Notes: a model not told the origin generated them from the letters alone. 64,000 nt of DNA from Alteromonas sp. RKMC-009 (GCF_003584565.2 NZ_CP031010.1:4526001-4590000); one strand, 5' to 3'. Shown: positions 51,596-61,073, counted from the stretch's first letter. Made by a program: numbers and translations.

Positions 51596-51769
51596 TCAAT
51601 TGGCGTAAACGGGGTGAGATACCGCTTTGTTCACTAGTTGTGAAGTTCGTGTGCCCCGTGCCTTATAGCGATATTGCTTACCGGTACGGGTTTCATTTTC
51701 AGCCCGGCTATCGCCTGTTTTAATGGCTTTACCACGTTTACGTTGAATTTTGATCGTATCAAGACACAT
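51596..51769 (-). CDS. Small basic hypothetical protein
   Basis: A 57-residue product rich in Lys, Arg and Thr (MCLDTIKIQRKRGKAIKTG, KQYRYKARGTRTSQL). I recognise no family. It is likely real because AGGAG lies 8 nt before the ATG at 51769, the stop abuts a strong terminator, and the strand has no competing gene. A GTG at 51778 is an alternative start. The charge suggests binding to nucleic acid, ribosome or membrane, which is speculation. Confidence 0.55.
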   Translation of the reverse strand: MCLDTIKIQRKRGKAIKTGDSRAENETRTGKQYRYKARGTRTSQLVNKAVSHPVYAN

Positions 51770-51812
51770 AGTTATCACTCCTGACTAACTTAGACATGCC
51801 TGAGCTATTCGC

Positions 51813-51830
51813 CCGCGGTCGTTAAACCGC
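51813..51830. other. Short hairpin in the gpmA upstream region
   Basis: CGCGGT and ACCGCG form a 6-bp stem around CGTTAA. It lies in the 376-nt gap between the small basic gene and gpmA. The same gap has an extended -10-like TGGTATAAC (TATAAC at 52015-52020) that may belong to the gpmA promoter. I see nothing else in it. Confidence 0.35.
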
Positions 51831-52145
51831 GCATATTGTATAGCCCGGGATAATAATCCTTACTGCCGGTTTGTCGCTCAGTTTATGCTGACTGGCGCAT
51901 CCGAAAATTCATACTCACCGTTGATAAAGCACATTTCAGACCAGACTGATTTTTGACACATGCCTCATTCTCCCGAAACGCCCGTATGGTCAAGCTTTGA
52001 GCAAAATCATCTGGTATAACATCTTTCCTCAAACTGGATTTTTAACCGCGAATAAAGGATGATAGCGGCACTTTTGAATGTAAAATTGGCATAGCAGTGT
52101 GTATGCCTTTACCATTTTTCTATTACCAGGACTTAGGGAACTTCT

Positions 52146-52892
52146 ATGTATAAATTGGTACTTATCCGTCACGGCGAAAGTCAGTGGAATCTGGAAAACC
52201 GCTTCACTGGCTGGCACGATGTGGATTTGACTGAAACCGGCGTTGCGCAAGCACAGAACGCGGGTAAACTGATGAAAGATGCAGGCTTTGAGTTTGACAT
52301 CGCTTATACCTCTGTACTGCTGCGCGCAATCAAAACACTGAACATCGCGCTGGAAGAAATGGGACAGCATTACCTGCCTGTACAACGCCACTGGCGTCTG
52401 AACGAACGTCACTACGGCGGCCTGACAGGTCTGGATAAAGCAGAAACTGCAGCAAAACACGGTGAAGACCAGGTGAAAATCTGGCGTCGCAGCTTCGACG
52501 TACCACCTCCGGCTGTTGAAGAAAGCAGCGAACACTTCCCCGGCCATGACCGTCGTTACAGCCATGTTGATCCAAGCATTCTGCCCCGCGCAGAGAGTCT
52601 GGCGCTGACTATCGACCGCGTACTGCCTTACTGGCACGACGTAATCCGTCCTACCATTCAGGATGGCAAACGCGTTGTTATTGCCGCTCACGGTAACAGC
52701 TTACGTGCACTGGTTAAGTATCTGGACGGTATGTCAGAAGAAGAAGTGCTGGAACTGAACATTCCTACCGGTGTACCTCTGGTATACGAACTGGATGCCG
52801 ATCTGAAACCAATTTCTAAAGAATACCTGGGCGACCCTGAAGCGATCAAAGCGATGATGGATGCCGTTGCCAAACAAGGTAAAGCGAAGTAA
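52146..52892 (+). CDS. gpmA: 2,3-bisphosphoglycerate-dependent phosphoglycerate mutase
   Basis: 248 residues, cytoplasmic, interconverting 3- and 2-phosphoglycerate in glycolysis and gluconeogenesis. The phosphohistidine motif [10 protein letters not shown] (His10), [17 protein letters not shown], the Glu of that segment and [17 protein letters not shown] (second catalytic His) are all present, and length equals the E. coli enzyme. It is monocistronic with a strong terminator. The abundant GAA/GGT-type codons suggest high expression. Confidence 0.96.
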   Translation: MYKLVLIRHGESQWNLENRFTGWHDVDLTETGVAQAQNAGKLMKDAGFEFDIAYTSVLLRAIKTLNIALEEMGQHYLPVQRHWRLNERHYGGLTGLDKAETAAKHGEDQVKIWRRSFDVPPPAVEESSEHFPGHDRRYSHVDPSILPRAESLALTIDRVLPYWHDVIRPTIQDGKRVVIAAHGNSLRALVKYLDGMSEEEVLELNIPTGVPLVYELDADLKPISKEYLGDPEAIKAMMDAVAKQGKAK

Positions 52893-52905
52893 TTCGTATC
52901 TATTA

Positions 52906-52940
52906 GGCACACGCTGAAAAACAGCGTGTGCCTTATCTTC
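52906..52940 (+). terminator. Terminator of gpmA
   Basis: A perfect 11-bp stem GGCACACGCTG / CAGCGTGTGCC (52906-52916 with 52922-52932) with an AAAAA loop, followed by TTATCTTC, 14 nt after the stop. Confidence 0.88.
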
Positions 52941-52943
52941 ATT

Positions 52944-52976
52944 CTTAAGCTTTTCTTAAGTTTCTATCTGTATGAT
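52944..52976 (+). promoter_or_regulatory. PmrA-like box with -10 hexamer
   Basis: Two CTTAAG half-sites (52944-52949 and 52955-52960) are spaced by exactly five bases, the PmrA-box arrangement YTTAAK-N5-YTTAAK. TATGAT at 52971-52976 is a good -10 sequence at the distance expected for an OmpR-class activator replacing the -35. The box lies 61 nt before the start of the glycosyltransferase operon. The regulator itself is not identified. Confidence 0.65.
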
Positions 52977-53020
52977 TCCATCTGATTCGCAGTACAACGT
53001 TATGTTGAAAAGGAACTCAG

Positions 53021-53740
53021 TTGGATCTTTCTGTCATTATTCCTGCCAAAAATGAGCAGGACAATATTGCCCCTCTCGTTGAAGAAATTATTCAGACTCC
53101 CGGTCTGCAATGCCTTTACGAAATTATTTATGTTGATGATGGCAGTACTGATGACACCGCCGGCAGGATACTGGCTGTGAGCAAAACCGCTTCTGTGCCT
53201 GTACGACTCATCCGGCACAAACGCTCTGTGGGACAAAGCACCGCCATATTTACCGGGGTAGCCCATGCAAGTGGAAAACTGATTGTCACCCTTGACGCTG
53301 ACGGCCAGAACAATCCTGCTGATATACCCGCCATGCTGAAAGCCGCTGCTGCATTTTCTGATTCAGAACATTTCTGTATCGCCGGTTACCGCAAAGCCCG
53401 TAAAGATACAGCCTGGAAGCGATTTCAATCAAAAGTCGCCAACAAGATTCGCAGCTCACTGCTTGGTGATGACACACCAGATACCGGATGCGGGCTGAAA
53501 GTTTTTCCCGCAGAAACATTCAGACGCCTGCCGTATTTTGATCACATGCACCGGTTCTTACCTGCCCTCATCCGCCGGATGGGCGGTAAAATTGTTGTCA
53601 TTGAAGTCTCACACCGCGACCGTCAAACCGGTACATCCAAATACAATATGCTGGGCCGTCTGGGTGTAGGGATAGTGGATTTATTTGGTGTGCTCTGGCT
53701 GCAAAAACGCTGCAAACATGCGGACATCATCAATGAATAA
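53021..53740 (+). CDS. Family 2 glycosyltransferase, polyprenyl-phosphate sugar synthase type
   Basis: 239 residues, GT-A fold. The start DLSVIIPAKNEQDNIAPLVEEI, YVDDGSTDDT (nucleotide binding), VTLDADGQNNPADIPA (DxD) and FDHMHRFLPALIRRMG, then HRDRQTGTSKYN, match dolichol-phosphate mannose synthase/ArnC-like enzymes. It lacks C-terminal membrane helices, so it is the soluble or peripheral type. It should load a sugar on undecaprenyl phosphate for the GT39-like gene downstream. The only start in frame with a ribosome site is TTG at 53021 (AAAAGGAA upstream). It overlaps the next gene by 8 nt. Confidence 0.87.
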   Translation: MDLSVIIPAKNEQDNIAPLVEEIIQTPGLQCLYEIIYVDDGSTDDTAGRILAVSKTASVPVRLIRHKRSVGQSTAIFTGVAHASGKLIVTLDADGQNNPADIPAMLKAAAAFSDSEHFCIAGYRKARKDTAWKRFQSKVANKIRSSLLGDDTPDTGCGLKVFPAETFRRLPYFDHMHRFLPALIRRMGGKIVVIEVSHRDRQTGTSKYNMLGRLGVGIVDLFGVLWLQKRCKHADIINE

Positions 53741-54488
53741 GCCAGCCGGGAAATTCACTGTGTCGCAGATCAGGCCAGTCTTACTTAAGCTCTTTTTTGT
53801 TGTGCTGATAATCTGTGGTGTGAGCTATGCCATCGATGTTCTGCCTGCATTTTCCGAATTTAATCAGCAGTGGATTGATGCGCACACCCGGAATAATGGT
53901 CTTAAGGGTGCTTTGCTGTTTTTAGTCGTTGCTGTCTGCTTACTCTCTGTCGGCGTGCCGAGGCAAGGTGTTGCCTTTCTCGGCGGCTATGCATTCGGGT
54001 TCACTGAGGGCTTTGTGTATTCCACTATTGCTGCAACAGTGAGCTGTTCCCTTTGCTTTCTTGTCTCGCGCCTGTTTGCCCGGAAACTTGTACAGCGATT
54101 GTTCCCGGTAAAAATTGTCAGGATCAGCAGCTTCCTGTCCGGCCAGACCTTTTTGAAAGCATTTGTGATTCGCTTGCTGCCGCTGGGTAACAACTTGATT
54201 ACCAATATCATTGCCGGAGTAACCACGGTTAACCCCCTCCCTTTCATCACAGGATCTGCTTTGGGCTATATGCCGCAAATGGCAATCTTCGCGTTGATGG
54301 GTAAAGGGATCGTCGTTCAGTCGGGTTGGAAACTCGCTTTCAGTGTGTGTATGCTGGGTGTCTCTATGCTGCTCAGCATCTATCTGTACCGCCGCTATAA
54401 GGCAGACAAAATGTTGAGTGATTCTCTGCCTTCCTGTCCGGCAAAGGCAGCTCACAGCAGTACGTCATACAAGGCAGAGGTAAAGTAA
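53733..54488 (+). CDS. DedA/TVP38-type membrane protein
   Basis: About 251 residues, six predicted membrane segments. GVPRQGVAFLGGYAFGFTEGF and RLLPLGNNLITNIIAGVTTV are the re-entrant-loop motifs of the TVP38/VTT (DedA-related) family, linked to lipid-carrier recycling. A lipid-flippase role for the sugar carrier is inferred. The start ATG at 53733 lies inside the end of the GT2 gene (8-nt overlap); an ATG at 53718 is equally possible and the longer frame at 53685 is unlikely. The next gene begins 3 nt after its stop, so all three are one operon. Confidence 0.82.
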   Translation: MNKPAGKFTVSQIRPVLLKLFFVVLIICGVSYAIDVLPAFSEFNQQWIDAHTRNNGLKGALLFLVVAVCLLSVGVPRQGVAFLGGYAFGFTEGFVYSTIAATVSCSLCFLVSRLFARKLVQRLFPVKIVRISSFLSGQTFLKAFVIRLLPLGNNLITNIIAGVTTVNPLPFITGSALGYMPQMAIFALMGKGIVVQSGWKLAFSVCMLGVSMLLSIYLYRRYKADKMLSDSLPSCPAKAAHSSTSYKAEVK

Positions 54489-54491
54489 ATC

Positions 54492-56222
54492 ATGTGCAGC
54501 ACAAAAGCGGTGTCACAGCCATCGACAGCATGGCTGGCGCATCCCTACTTACCCTGGTTTTTCTTTTTGTTCGCAGCAGTGCTTATACTGGCCGGTACCG
54601 GTTTACGCTCGCCGTGGCCCGCAGATGAGCCCAGGTTTGCCCTTATCGCAAAAGAAATGGTGGAGTCGGGACAGTGGCTCTTTCCACTGCGTGGCGGTGA
54701 GTATTATCCGGATAAGCCTCCTGTTTTTATGTGGTCTATCGCGGTGTTCTATGCACTTACCGGATCACTGAAACTGGCATTTCTGCTTCCGTCCGCCCTC
54801 TGCAGCTTACTGACTTTATTTTTGGTGTATGACCTGGGAAGCCGGTTATGGAACAGGCAAACCGGTCTACTTGCGGCAGCATCATTGTTGTTCAGTTTTC
54901 AGTTCGTCTTGCAGGCAAAGTCTGCACAAATTGATGCGATGGTAACATGCTGGATTACCCTCGGTTGCTACGGTATGTTGCGCTTCATGCTGACAGAGCG
55001 ACGGTGGCGCTGGTACTTCACGGCCTTCTTTTTCATGGGCGTGGGAGTGATAACCAAAGGGGTCGGATTTCTGCCTGTATTCATGCTGATCCCTTATGCG
55101 TTATATGTTTTCAGGTTTAAGCAAAGCAGAAGGACTTCTTTTGGTGATATTGGCAAATGGCTCGCCGGCCCGGCGATTATGCTTGTCACTATCGGCTTGT
55201 GGTTAGTTCCCATGTTACTGGTTGTCGACACCAGTCATGACCCGTTGCTGCAACAGTACCGTGACAACATCCTGTTCCGCCAGACAGTCACCCGTTATGC
55301 AGACTCCTGGCACCATATCAAACCATTCTGGTATTACGTGCTCAATGTGATACCCGCATTCTGGCTGCCCTTAAGTGTTGCATTACCCTGGTTAATCCCG
55401 AACTGGATAAAAGCACTCCGTGCCGGTGACGGCAGAATACTTATTCCGCTGGGCTGGGTATTGCTGGTTTTGATTTTCTTCAGCATCAGTCCGGGCAAAC
55501 GGGGAGTGTATATATTGCCGGCACTCCCTATGCTGGCACTGATTGCCAGTCCATACGTTACAGAGATTATAAAACGTAACGGGTTCAGCAGGTTAATCAC
55601 CGTTATCATCAGCGCACTTTCTCTGGTGTTGCTAACGGCAGGTGTTGCCGGACTTGCCGGTGTCGAAAAGTTACTCACATTACAGGAAAAATTTGAGGTT
55701 ACGCCCTGGTGGTGGTTTATCTTCACCGGCAGTTGCGGACTGGCGACCCTGCTTTTTGTACGCGAAAAGAACACCCCGTTGTGCTGGCCGGTTTTTATTT
55801 CCTTATTGTGGGTATCATGGAGCACATGGGGATATGTGCTGCTGGAAAATGTGAAAACACCGGTTAATGTTTACGACAATATACGGGCGCACCATGGCGA
55901 TAACATCGAAGTCGGCCTGGTAGATTTTGCTGAGCAATTTATATTATTTTCGCCCTATCCGGTTACCCATTTTGGCTTTCACACACCGACTGAAAACCAA
56001 CTTGCCAAAGCGTACGAATGGCTGGAAGACAACCCCTCACGGTTTGTGCTTACTAGCAAAAATAATTTGAAGGGGCTGTGTTTTGACTCTGAGAAAGCAG
56101 AGCCTGCCGGTTATGCGCACCGGAACGAGTGGGTTTTATTGTCGTCTGACAGCAAGCTGGGGCAGTGTACAATTTCCGCAGAAGGGATCCCTGAATACCA
56201 TTACCGGCCGGCAGCCAGGTAA
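54492..56222 (+). CDS. ArnT-like GT39/PMT-family membrane glycosyltransferase
   Basis: 576 residues with about twelve membrane helices and a short periplasmic tail. The first loop PWPADEPRFALIAKEMV carries the catalytic Asp-Glu of the ArnT/PMT type, and GEYYPDKPPVFMWSIAV follows, as in ArnT. These enzymes move a sugar from a polyprenyl carrier to lipid A or a protein at the periplasmic face. With a GT2 synthase, a VTT protein and a PmrA-like box in front, lipid A modification (cationic or other sugar) is the best inference. No arnA/arnB/arnD genes are adjacent, so the sugar need not be aminoarabinose. It converges with the YfeW-like gene. Confidence 0.87.
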   Translation: MCSTKAVSQPSTAWLAHPYLPWFFFLFAAVLILAGTGLRSPWPADEPRFALIAKEMVESGQWLFPLRGGEYYPDKPPVFMWSIAVFYALTGSLKLAFLLPSALCSLLTLFLVYDLGSRLWNRQTGLLAAASLLFSFQFVLQAKSAQIDAMVTCWITLGCYGMLRFMLTERRWRWYFTAFFFMGVGVITKGVGFLPVFMLIPYALYVFRFKQSRRTSFGDIGKWLAGPAIMLVTIGLWLVPMLLVVDTSHDPLLQQYRDNILFRQTVTRYADSWHHIKPFWYYVLNVIPAFWLPLSVALPWLIPNWIKALRAGDGRILIPLGWVLLVLIFFSISPGKRGVYILPALPMLALIASPYVTEIIKRNGFSRLITVIISALSLVLLTAGVAGLAGVEKLLTLQEKFEVTPWWWFIFTGSCGLATLLFVREKNTPLCWPVFISLLWVSWSTWGYVLLENVKTPVNVYDNIRAHHGDNIEVGLVDFAEQFILFSPYPVTHFGFHTPTENQLAKAYEWLEDNPSRFVLTSKNNLKGLCFDSEKAEPAGYAHRNEWVLLSSDSKLGQCTISAEGIPEYHYRPAAR

Positions 56223-56228
56223 TGCCGG

Positions 56229-57788
56229 TTACCAGAAACTGTCAACCACACTCAGAATTGCCTGCCAGGCAGGTTTTACAGACGGATAGGTACCGTCCTG
56301 CCGTAAACCGTTGTGCTGGCGGTTTGTCAGCATAATGACAATCAGACCATCATCAGGCCGGAACATCAGTTGAGTACCGGTAAAGCCTGCATGACCGAAG
56401 CTTTCCCGTCCCTCCCCGTCTTCGTAACGCCAGAAGCCCAGCGCCTGACTAGTATCGTAAGGCGTATTAAGAAACGCTGCCAGCGTCTCAGGCCCGGTCA
56501 GCATGGCGTTACCATAACCGCCACCATTGAGCAGCGTCTGGCAATAGATTGCCAGATCCGGCAGAGCAGAAAACAGACCGGCATGACCTGCCACACCTTC
56601 AAGTGCGTACCAGGCGTTGCCGTCGTTCGCCTCACCGGTTAACGTGTAATCGCGGTAGCCATCAAAATTGCGCTCAAACGGCGGGTTTTCTACTACCGGG
56701 TATGGCGTGGAAGAATTTACCATGTGTTGCTCGTAGGGATTGCCCTGCGACGTGGCGGCGATATTATCCAGCCAGCTTTCCGGTGGTAAATAGCGGGTTG
56801 TGTTCATGCCCAGAGGCTGATGAACAAATGTGTATACGTAGTCGTTAAGCGGCATTTTACTGATCTGTTCAACGATTTTACCCAGTAACATAAAACCGAT
56901 ATCAGAATATGCCCGTTTTTCCGCAATCCCATAACGTCGTGGCAGTGACGCCAGCCAGGCGAAGACAGAATCACGGCTTTGCCTTTTGTGCAGCCAGAGT
57001 GGTTGCCACTCCCATAAGCCGCTGCGGTGGGTCAGCAGTTGCTGCACAGTGATGCCGGCTTTATCTGTTTGACTGAAGCCGGGCAGCAAGTCGCCCAGCG
57101 TGTCGTCCAACGACAACCGGTGTTCACTGACCAGATGCATCACTGCTGCCGTGGTGGAGACCACCTTCGTCACGGACGCCAAATCAAAAACCGTGTCTGC
57201 CGTGACCTTGCGGGGAGATGCCAGCGAATGCAGACGGCCGGAGTTCATTAACTGATACTGCGCCATACCCTGTCCCGAGGAATACAGTACCTTACCCTGT
57301 CTGGCGACAAGCAAAGCGACCCCCGGAAACAGGTGTTTATCGGGGTCAGTGCCAATAAACGGCTGCAATGTTTGCTGCAATGCCTTTCTTTGCGTGGCAG
57401 TTAATCCTTCTTCCGGACTTGCAAATTCCAGTTCGGGATAGTCTACAGACACCGCTACATCGCCGGTTCTCACCTGTACTGACAGAGCATTTTCACCGGT
57501 TTTCACCGCATCTTTACTGGTCAGTATGTATTGCGTATTTTCAGCCGGATCCAGTGTGCCGTCGAAGACTACCCGGTCATTCACTTCAATGCGCGCCTCG
57601 CTGACAACAGCCGGCATAATACGCAATCTGACGTGGTCACCGGGCACTGAAAATACTCCGGTGAGAGGTGTTGGCGTTGCTTCAGACTGCAAAACCAGTT
57701 GCCCCTGCAACTGTGCGGCATGGGCTGACACACTGGTCGCCATGCCGATAACTGCGGCTTTCAGAAACGTCCGGAATGGTTTAGTCAT
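56229..57788 (-). CDS. YfeW/PBP4B-like serine hydrolase
   Basis: 519 residues. A signal peptide (AVIGMATSVSAHA before AQLQG) is followed by a beta-sandwich region (about 25-125) and a class C beta-lactamase-type domain. Motifs are SVTK (S-x-x-K), YSDIGFMLLGKIVE (Tyr-Ser-Asp), GVAGHAGLFS and FGHAGFTGTQL (His-Ala-Gly). The blocks WYALEGVAGHAGLFSALPD and LNGGGYGN closely match E. coli YfeW (PBP4B), a periplasmic D-Ala-D-Ala carboxypeptidase-like protein encoded with muropeptide genes. It overlaps the upstream GH3 gene by 8 nt, so they are cotranscribed, and both point to cell-wall turnover. Confidence 0.87.
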   Translation of the reverse strand: MTKPFRTFLKAAVIGMATSVSAHAAQLQGQLVLQSEATPTPLTGVFSVPGDHVRLRIMPAVVSEARIEVNDRVVFDGTLDPAENTQYILTSKDAVKTGENALSVQVRTGDVAVSVDYPELEFASPEEGLTATQRKALQQTLQPFIGTDPDKHLFPGVALLVARQGKVLYSSGQGMAQYQLMNSGRLHSLASPRKVTADTVFDLASVTKVVSTTAAVMHLVSEHRLSLDDTLGDLLPGFSQTDKAGITVQQLLTHRSGLWEWQPLWLHKRQSRDSVFAWLASLPRRYGIAEKRAYSDIGFMLLGKIVEQISKMPLNDYVYTFVHQPLGMNTTRYLPPESWLDNIAATSQGNPYEQHMVNSSTPYPVVENPPFERNFDGYRDYTLTGEANDGNAWYALEGVAGHAGLFSALPDLAIYCQTLLNGGGYGNAMLTGPETLAAFLNTPYDTSQALGFWRYEDGEGRESFGHAGFTGTQLMFRPDDGLIVIMLTNRQHNGLRQDGTYPSVKPAWQAILSVVDSFW

Positions 57789-59661
57789 GAGCCACAGGTG
57801 TGCTTACCTCGTCCAGAGATACCGGGATCCCGCCCTGCGGCTTCAACATGCCGGTAAGTACTCTCACCAGGCTGTCCATCGTGCCGCCGGTATAGGGCGC
57901 GTCAGGTTCATCAGACAAGGCATACACATTGGCGTTATAAGTGGCCAGCACCGCATCGCTGAAGGTATTCAGTTGCATGGCGTCGTAAGGCATCCGCAAA
58001 TACACCAGGATACTGCGTTTTCCTGTTTCTTTGACTTGTTCGAGTAATGAAGGCAATAAAGCCTGCGCCTCATCAAACCCCATGATCTGCTTTGTATTAA
58101 CATCCATATCTTCCATACCGCCCAGTTCTACCAGACTAGGCGCCGGTGTCATGCTGCCAACCACAACTGTATCTGCCTGCGCCATGGCACTGTCCAGCGA
58201 AGGCCTGTTCAGTTGCTGCAAGCTCATGCAGGTAACCTGCTGCTGCGGACGGTACAGTGACATGTGATAAGACACCGCACGGCATACGGTTTCCTCCGGC
58301 ATGAGAACCAGTACGTTGCCGGTTTCCGGAATGATAAAGTCAGCCGGTTTGCCTTTAACAACCGCAATGGCCGCATCAGCAAGTAACTGAGCTCGCCGCT
58401 TGTTGTCTGCCAGAGAAGCCGCCAGTTTTTCCGGTGAAGGGGTAAAATGTGCAGCCAGCCCGAAGTCAGCTTTTGTTTTCCGGATCCTTGCGGCAGATTC
58501 TACAATTAACTCTCTGTCGAGCTCACCCTGTAATACCTTTTGGGTAAGGGCATCGAGTAATTCATTGAAGGCGCGGATACCACTGTCACTGTGGACCGGC
58601 AGTGGCATCACGACGATATCCGTACCGGCAGAAAACGAAGCCGCTACGGCATCAGTCTGGTCAAAGAATTTTGCGATGCCGGCCATGTTCATGGCATCAG
58701 ACACGATGAGCCCTTTAAAACCCAGCTCATCACGCAGGATCCCGGAGAGGATTTTTTTCGACAATGTCGCCGGCTTAATTTGTGGCTGACCGGACTTGTC
58801 GTTGAGCTTACTGTCATCTAATTGCGGATACTGAATATGCGCCGTCATTACCATGGCCGGCGATGCCTCACGGATAATCGTGTTAAACGGGTACAAGTCC
58901 ACCGCATCAATCATTTCGCGGCTGTGATCGACCACCGGCAAAGCCAGATGGCTGTCTGTGTGAGTGTCACCATGTCCGGGAAAATGCTTCAGTGTGGCCA
59001 GGATCCCCTGCGACTGCATGGCTTCAACCTGCGCTTCGCCGGCCTGCGCCACCACTTTCGGATCCTGCCCGAAAGAACGCACGTTAATGACCGGATTCGC
59101 CAGATTGGCGTTTACATCCACATTGGGAGCGAAGTTGGTATTAATACCTAACAGCTTAAGCTCCTGCGCCATGATTTCAGCGCTTTCACGGGCAAAGCGG
59201 GTACCATGTTTTCCGATGGTTGCGCCAATCGCCATATTGCCGGCAAAGTCGGTTGTAAAGACCCGCGGAGTTCTGAATACACGCCCCCCTTCCTGATCGA
59301 CGGCAATAAAAAGCGGCTCTCCGTCACCTTCCCCCGTCGCAGCCTGCTGCAAATCGCTGGTCAGCGAGGCAATCTGGCCTGGCCAGGATAAGTTTTCACT
59401 GAACAAAATGACGCCGCCCACGCCGGACTCAGCGACGAAGTCTTTTAACTCCTGCGGTAAAACTGTTACCGGCTCGCGGCATTTTTCTTCGTCGCCGGCA
59501 CAAAAATAGCGGAAGTCAGGCATGAGTTTTTGCGCAATATCGCGCCGTATACTTTGCGTATCAGAGTCAGCAGTCATAGCATTAGCAGGAGTCAGGTTAA
59601 GGCAGCTTAAGCATACCGCTATTTGAAAATATCGTCTGCTCAAGTGGCGGATTAGTGGCAT
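57781..59661 (-). CDS. Exported GH3 beta-N-acetylhexosaminidase (NagZ-like)
   Basis: 626 residues, with signal peptide (YFQIAVCLSCLNLTPANA before MTADSD). The TIM barrel has FIAVDQEGGRV and KHFPGHGDTHTDSHLALP, whose His-Asp dyad is the NagZ-type acid/base, and GLIVSDAMNMAGIAKF with the nucleophile Asp. A C-terminal GH3 domain follows. NagZ removes GlcNAc from muropeptides; an exported version would act on the sacculus or released fragments. In some bacteria a GH3 domain and a beta-lactamase-fold domain are fused; here they are separate genes overlapping by 8 nt. It is divergent from anmK. Confidence 0.9.
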   Translation of the reverse strand: MPLIRHLSRRYFQIAVCLSCLNLTPANAMTADSDTQSIRRDIAQKLMPDFRYFCAGDEEKCREPVTVLPQELKDFVAESGVGGVILFSENLSWPGQIASLTSDLQQAATGEGDGEPLFIAVDQEGGRVFRTPRVFTTDFAGNMAIGATIGKHGTRFARESAEIMAQELKLLGINTNFAPNVDVNANLANPVINVRSFGQDPKVVAQAGEAQVEAMQSQGILATLKHFPGHGDTHTDSHLALPVVDHSREMIDAVDLYPFNTIIREASPAMVMTAHIQYPQLDDSKLNDKSGQPQIKPATLSKKILSGILRDELGFKGLIVSDAMNMAGIAKFFDQTDAVAASFSAGTDIVVMPLPVHSDSGIRAFNELLDALTQKVLQGELDRELIVESAARIRKTKADFGLAAHFTPSPEKLAASLADNKRRAQLLADAAIAVVKGKPADFIIPETGNVLVLMPEETVCRAVSYHMSLYRPQQQVTCMSLQQLNRPSLDSAMAQADTVVVGSMTPAPSLVELGGMEDMDVNTKQIMGFDEAQALLPSLLEQVKETGKRSILVYLRMPYDAMQLNTFSDAVLATYNANVYALSDEPDAPYTGGTMDSLVRVLTGMLKPQGGIPVSLDEVSTPVAHD

Positions 59662-59867
59662 AGAATATCTGTACCCCGATAGTCAGTAATCGTAATTCAG
59701 GAATTGACTGAGGGATTTTTTATCTCATGTTACATTTTTGATCAAGAATATTTTATTTTTATATGCTAGGTTTGTCAGGTTTATTTCGCCTGAAACCCGC
59801 TTCCGGAAAAGTATTATGAAACGGTTTCCGGCACCCTGTACCGGCACAAATACCTAACCGGCAAAAG

Positions 59868-61073
59868 ATGATTATGAATAAATTTATTGAACGCCTGTAC
59901 CATATTGGTAGCAAACCTCAGCGAAAAATTCTCGGACTGATGAGCGGTACATCGCTGGACGGCCTGGATATCGCGTTGTGTAACATCACAGGCTCAGGAA
60001 AAGAGACTGAAGCCCGTATCGAGCGGTTTATGACAGTCGATTATGACGTCAAATTCCGTCAGGCAATTCAACGTGTATTTGCAAAACGGGATGTAGACTT
60101 GCAGGAAGTCACATTACTGAATGCGTGGGTAGGCGAATATCATGCGTCTTTAATCAATAGAGCACTGAATCAGTGGCAAGTGGATAAAGAAGATATCGAC
60201 TGTATTGCCAGTCACGGCCAGACCATTTATCACTGCCCGAGGGAACAGCACGGTTTGCCTGAATACGGCAACGGCACATTACAAATCGGCGATGGTGACC
60301 GGATTGCTACAGGCACCGGCATTATTACGCTCTCTGATTTTCGTCAGAAACACATCGCCGCAGGTGGTGAAGGCGCGCCACTGGCGGTTTACGGAGATTT
60401 CCTCGTGTTCAGCCACAACCAGGAAAACCGTGTTTTACTGAACATCGGCGGCATCGCCAATTTCACCTGGCTGCCCGCCGGTAATCATCCCGCTGAAGTA
60501 TTCAGCACCGATATCGGCCCGGGCAATACCATCATTGATGCCTTTGTATCCCGGCACTATGCACGGCAGCGCTTCGATAAAGACGGCGCCATCGCATTGT
60601 CAGGAAACGTGAATGAAAATCTGCTGAATGAGTTGCTACGCCATGATTTCTTTTCCTGTCCGGTACCAAAAACCACCGGACCTGAGGTATTCAACCTGGA
60701 TTATCTGAATCAGGCACGATTACGCAGTCAAACCCTGTACATTCCTAACGAAGACGTTGTAGCAACACTGACAGCATTTACCGCTAAAGCGATTGCTCAC
60801 GGCATTATCATGACTGCCACCAGCACGTCAGCGATAACGATGTACGTGAGCGGGGGCGGCGCGCGAAATAAAGCACTCATGGCAGCTATCGCGGATGAAC
60901 TGCCGGACTTTATCAGCCTTAAAAATTTGTCTGAACTGGGCATAGATGCCGATGCGAAAGAAGCCCTGCTATTTGCCATTCTCGCCAATGAAACGCTGGC
61001 CGGCAGCCCTTGCTTTGAAGGCAACCTGTTCGGTATTCCCAATACCAATATGGGGAAAATAAGCCTGCCGTAG
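59868..61073 (+). CDS. anmK: Anhydro-N-acetylmuramic acid kinase
   Basis: 401 residues, cytoplasmic. It converts 1,6-anhydroMurNAc plus ATP to MurNAc-6-phosphate in peptidoglycan recycling. GLMSGTSLDGLD, HGQTIYHCP, LLNIGGIANFTWLP and DIGPGNTIIDAF are the signature motifs, with SGGGARNKALMA near the end. The N-terminus has about 24 residues before the family core, so a later start is possible; ATG 59868 and ATG 59874 both lack a good ribosome site. It is divergent from the GH3-YfeW operon across 206 nt, consistent with a shared promoter region. Confidence 0.93.
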   Translation: MIMNKFIERLYHIGSKPQRKILGLMSGTSLDGLDIALCNITGSGKETEARIERFMTVDYDVKFRQAIQRVFAKRDVDLQEVTLLNAWVGEYHASLINRALNQWQVDKEDIDCIASHGQTIYHCPREQHGLPEYGNGTLQIGDGDRIATGTGIITLSDFRQKHIAAGGEGAPLAVYGDFLVFSHNQENRVLLNIGGIANFTWLPAGNHPAEVFSTDIGPGNTIIDAFVSRHYARQRFDKDGAIALSGNVNENLLNELLRHDFFSCPVPKTTGPEVFNLDYLNQARLRSQTLYIPNEDVVATLTAFTAKAIAHGIIMTATSTSAITMYVSGGGARNKALMAAIADELPDFISLKNLSELGIDADAKEALLFAILANETLAGSPCFEGNLFGIPNTNMGKISLP

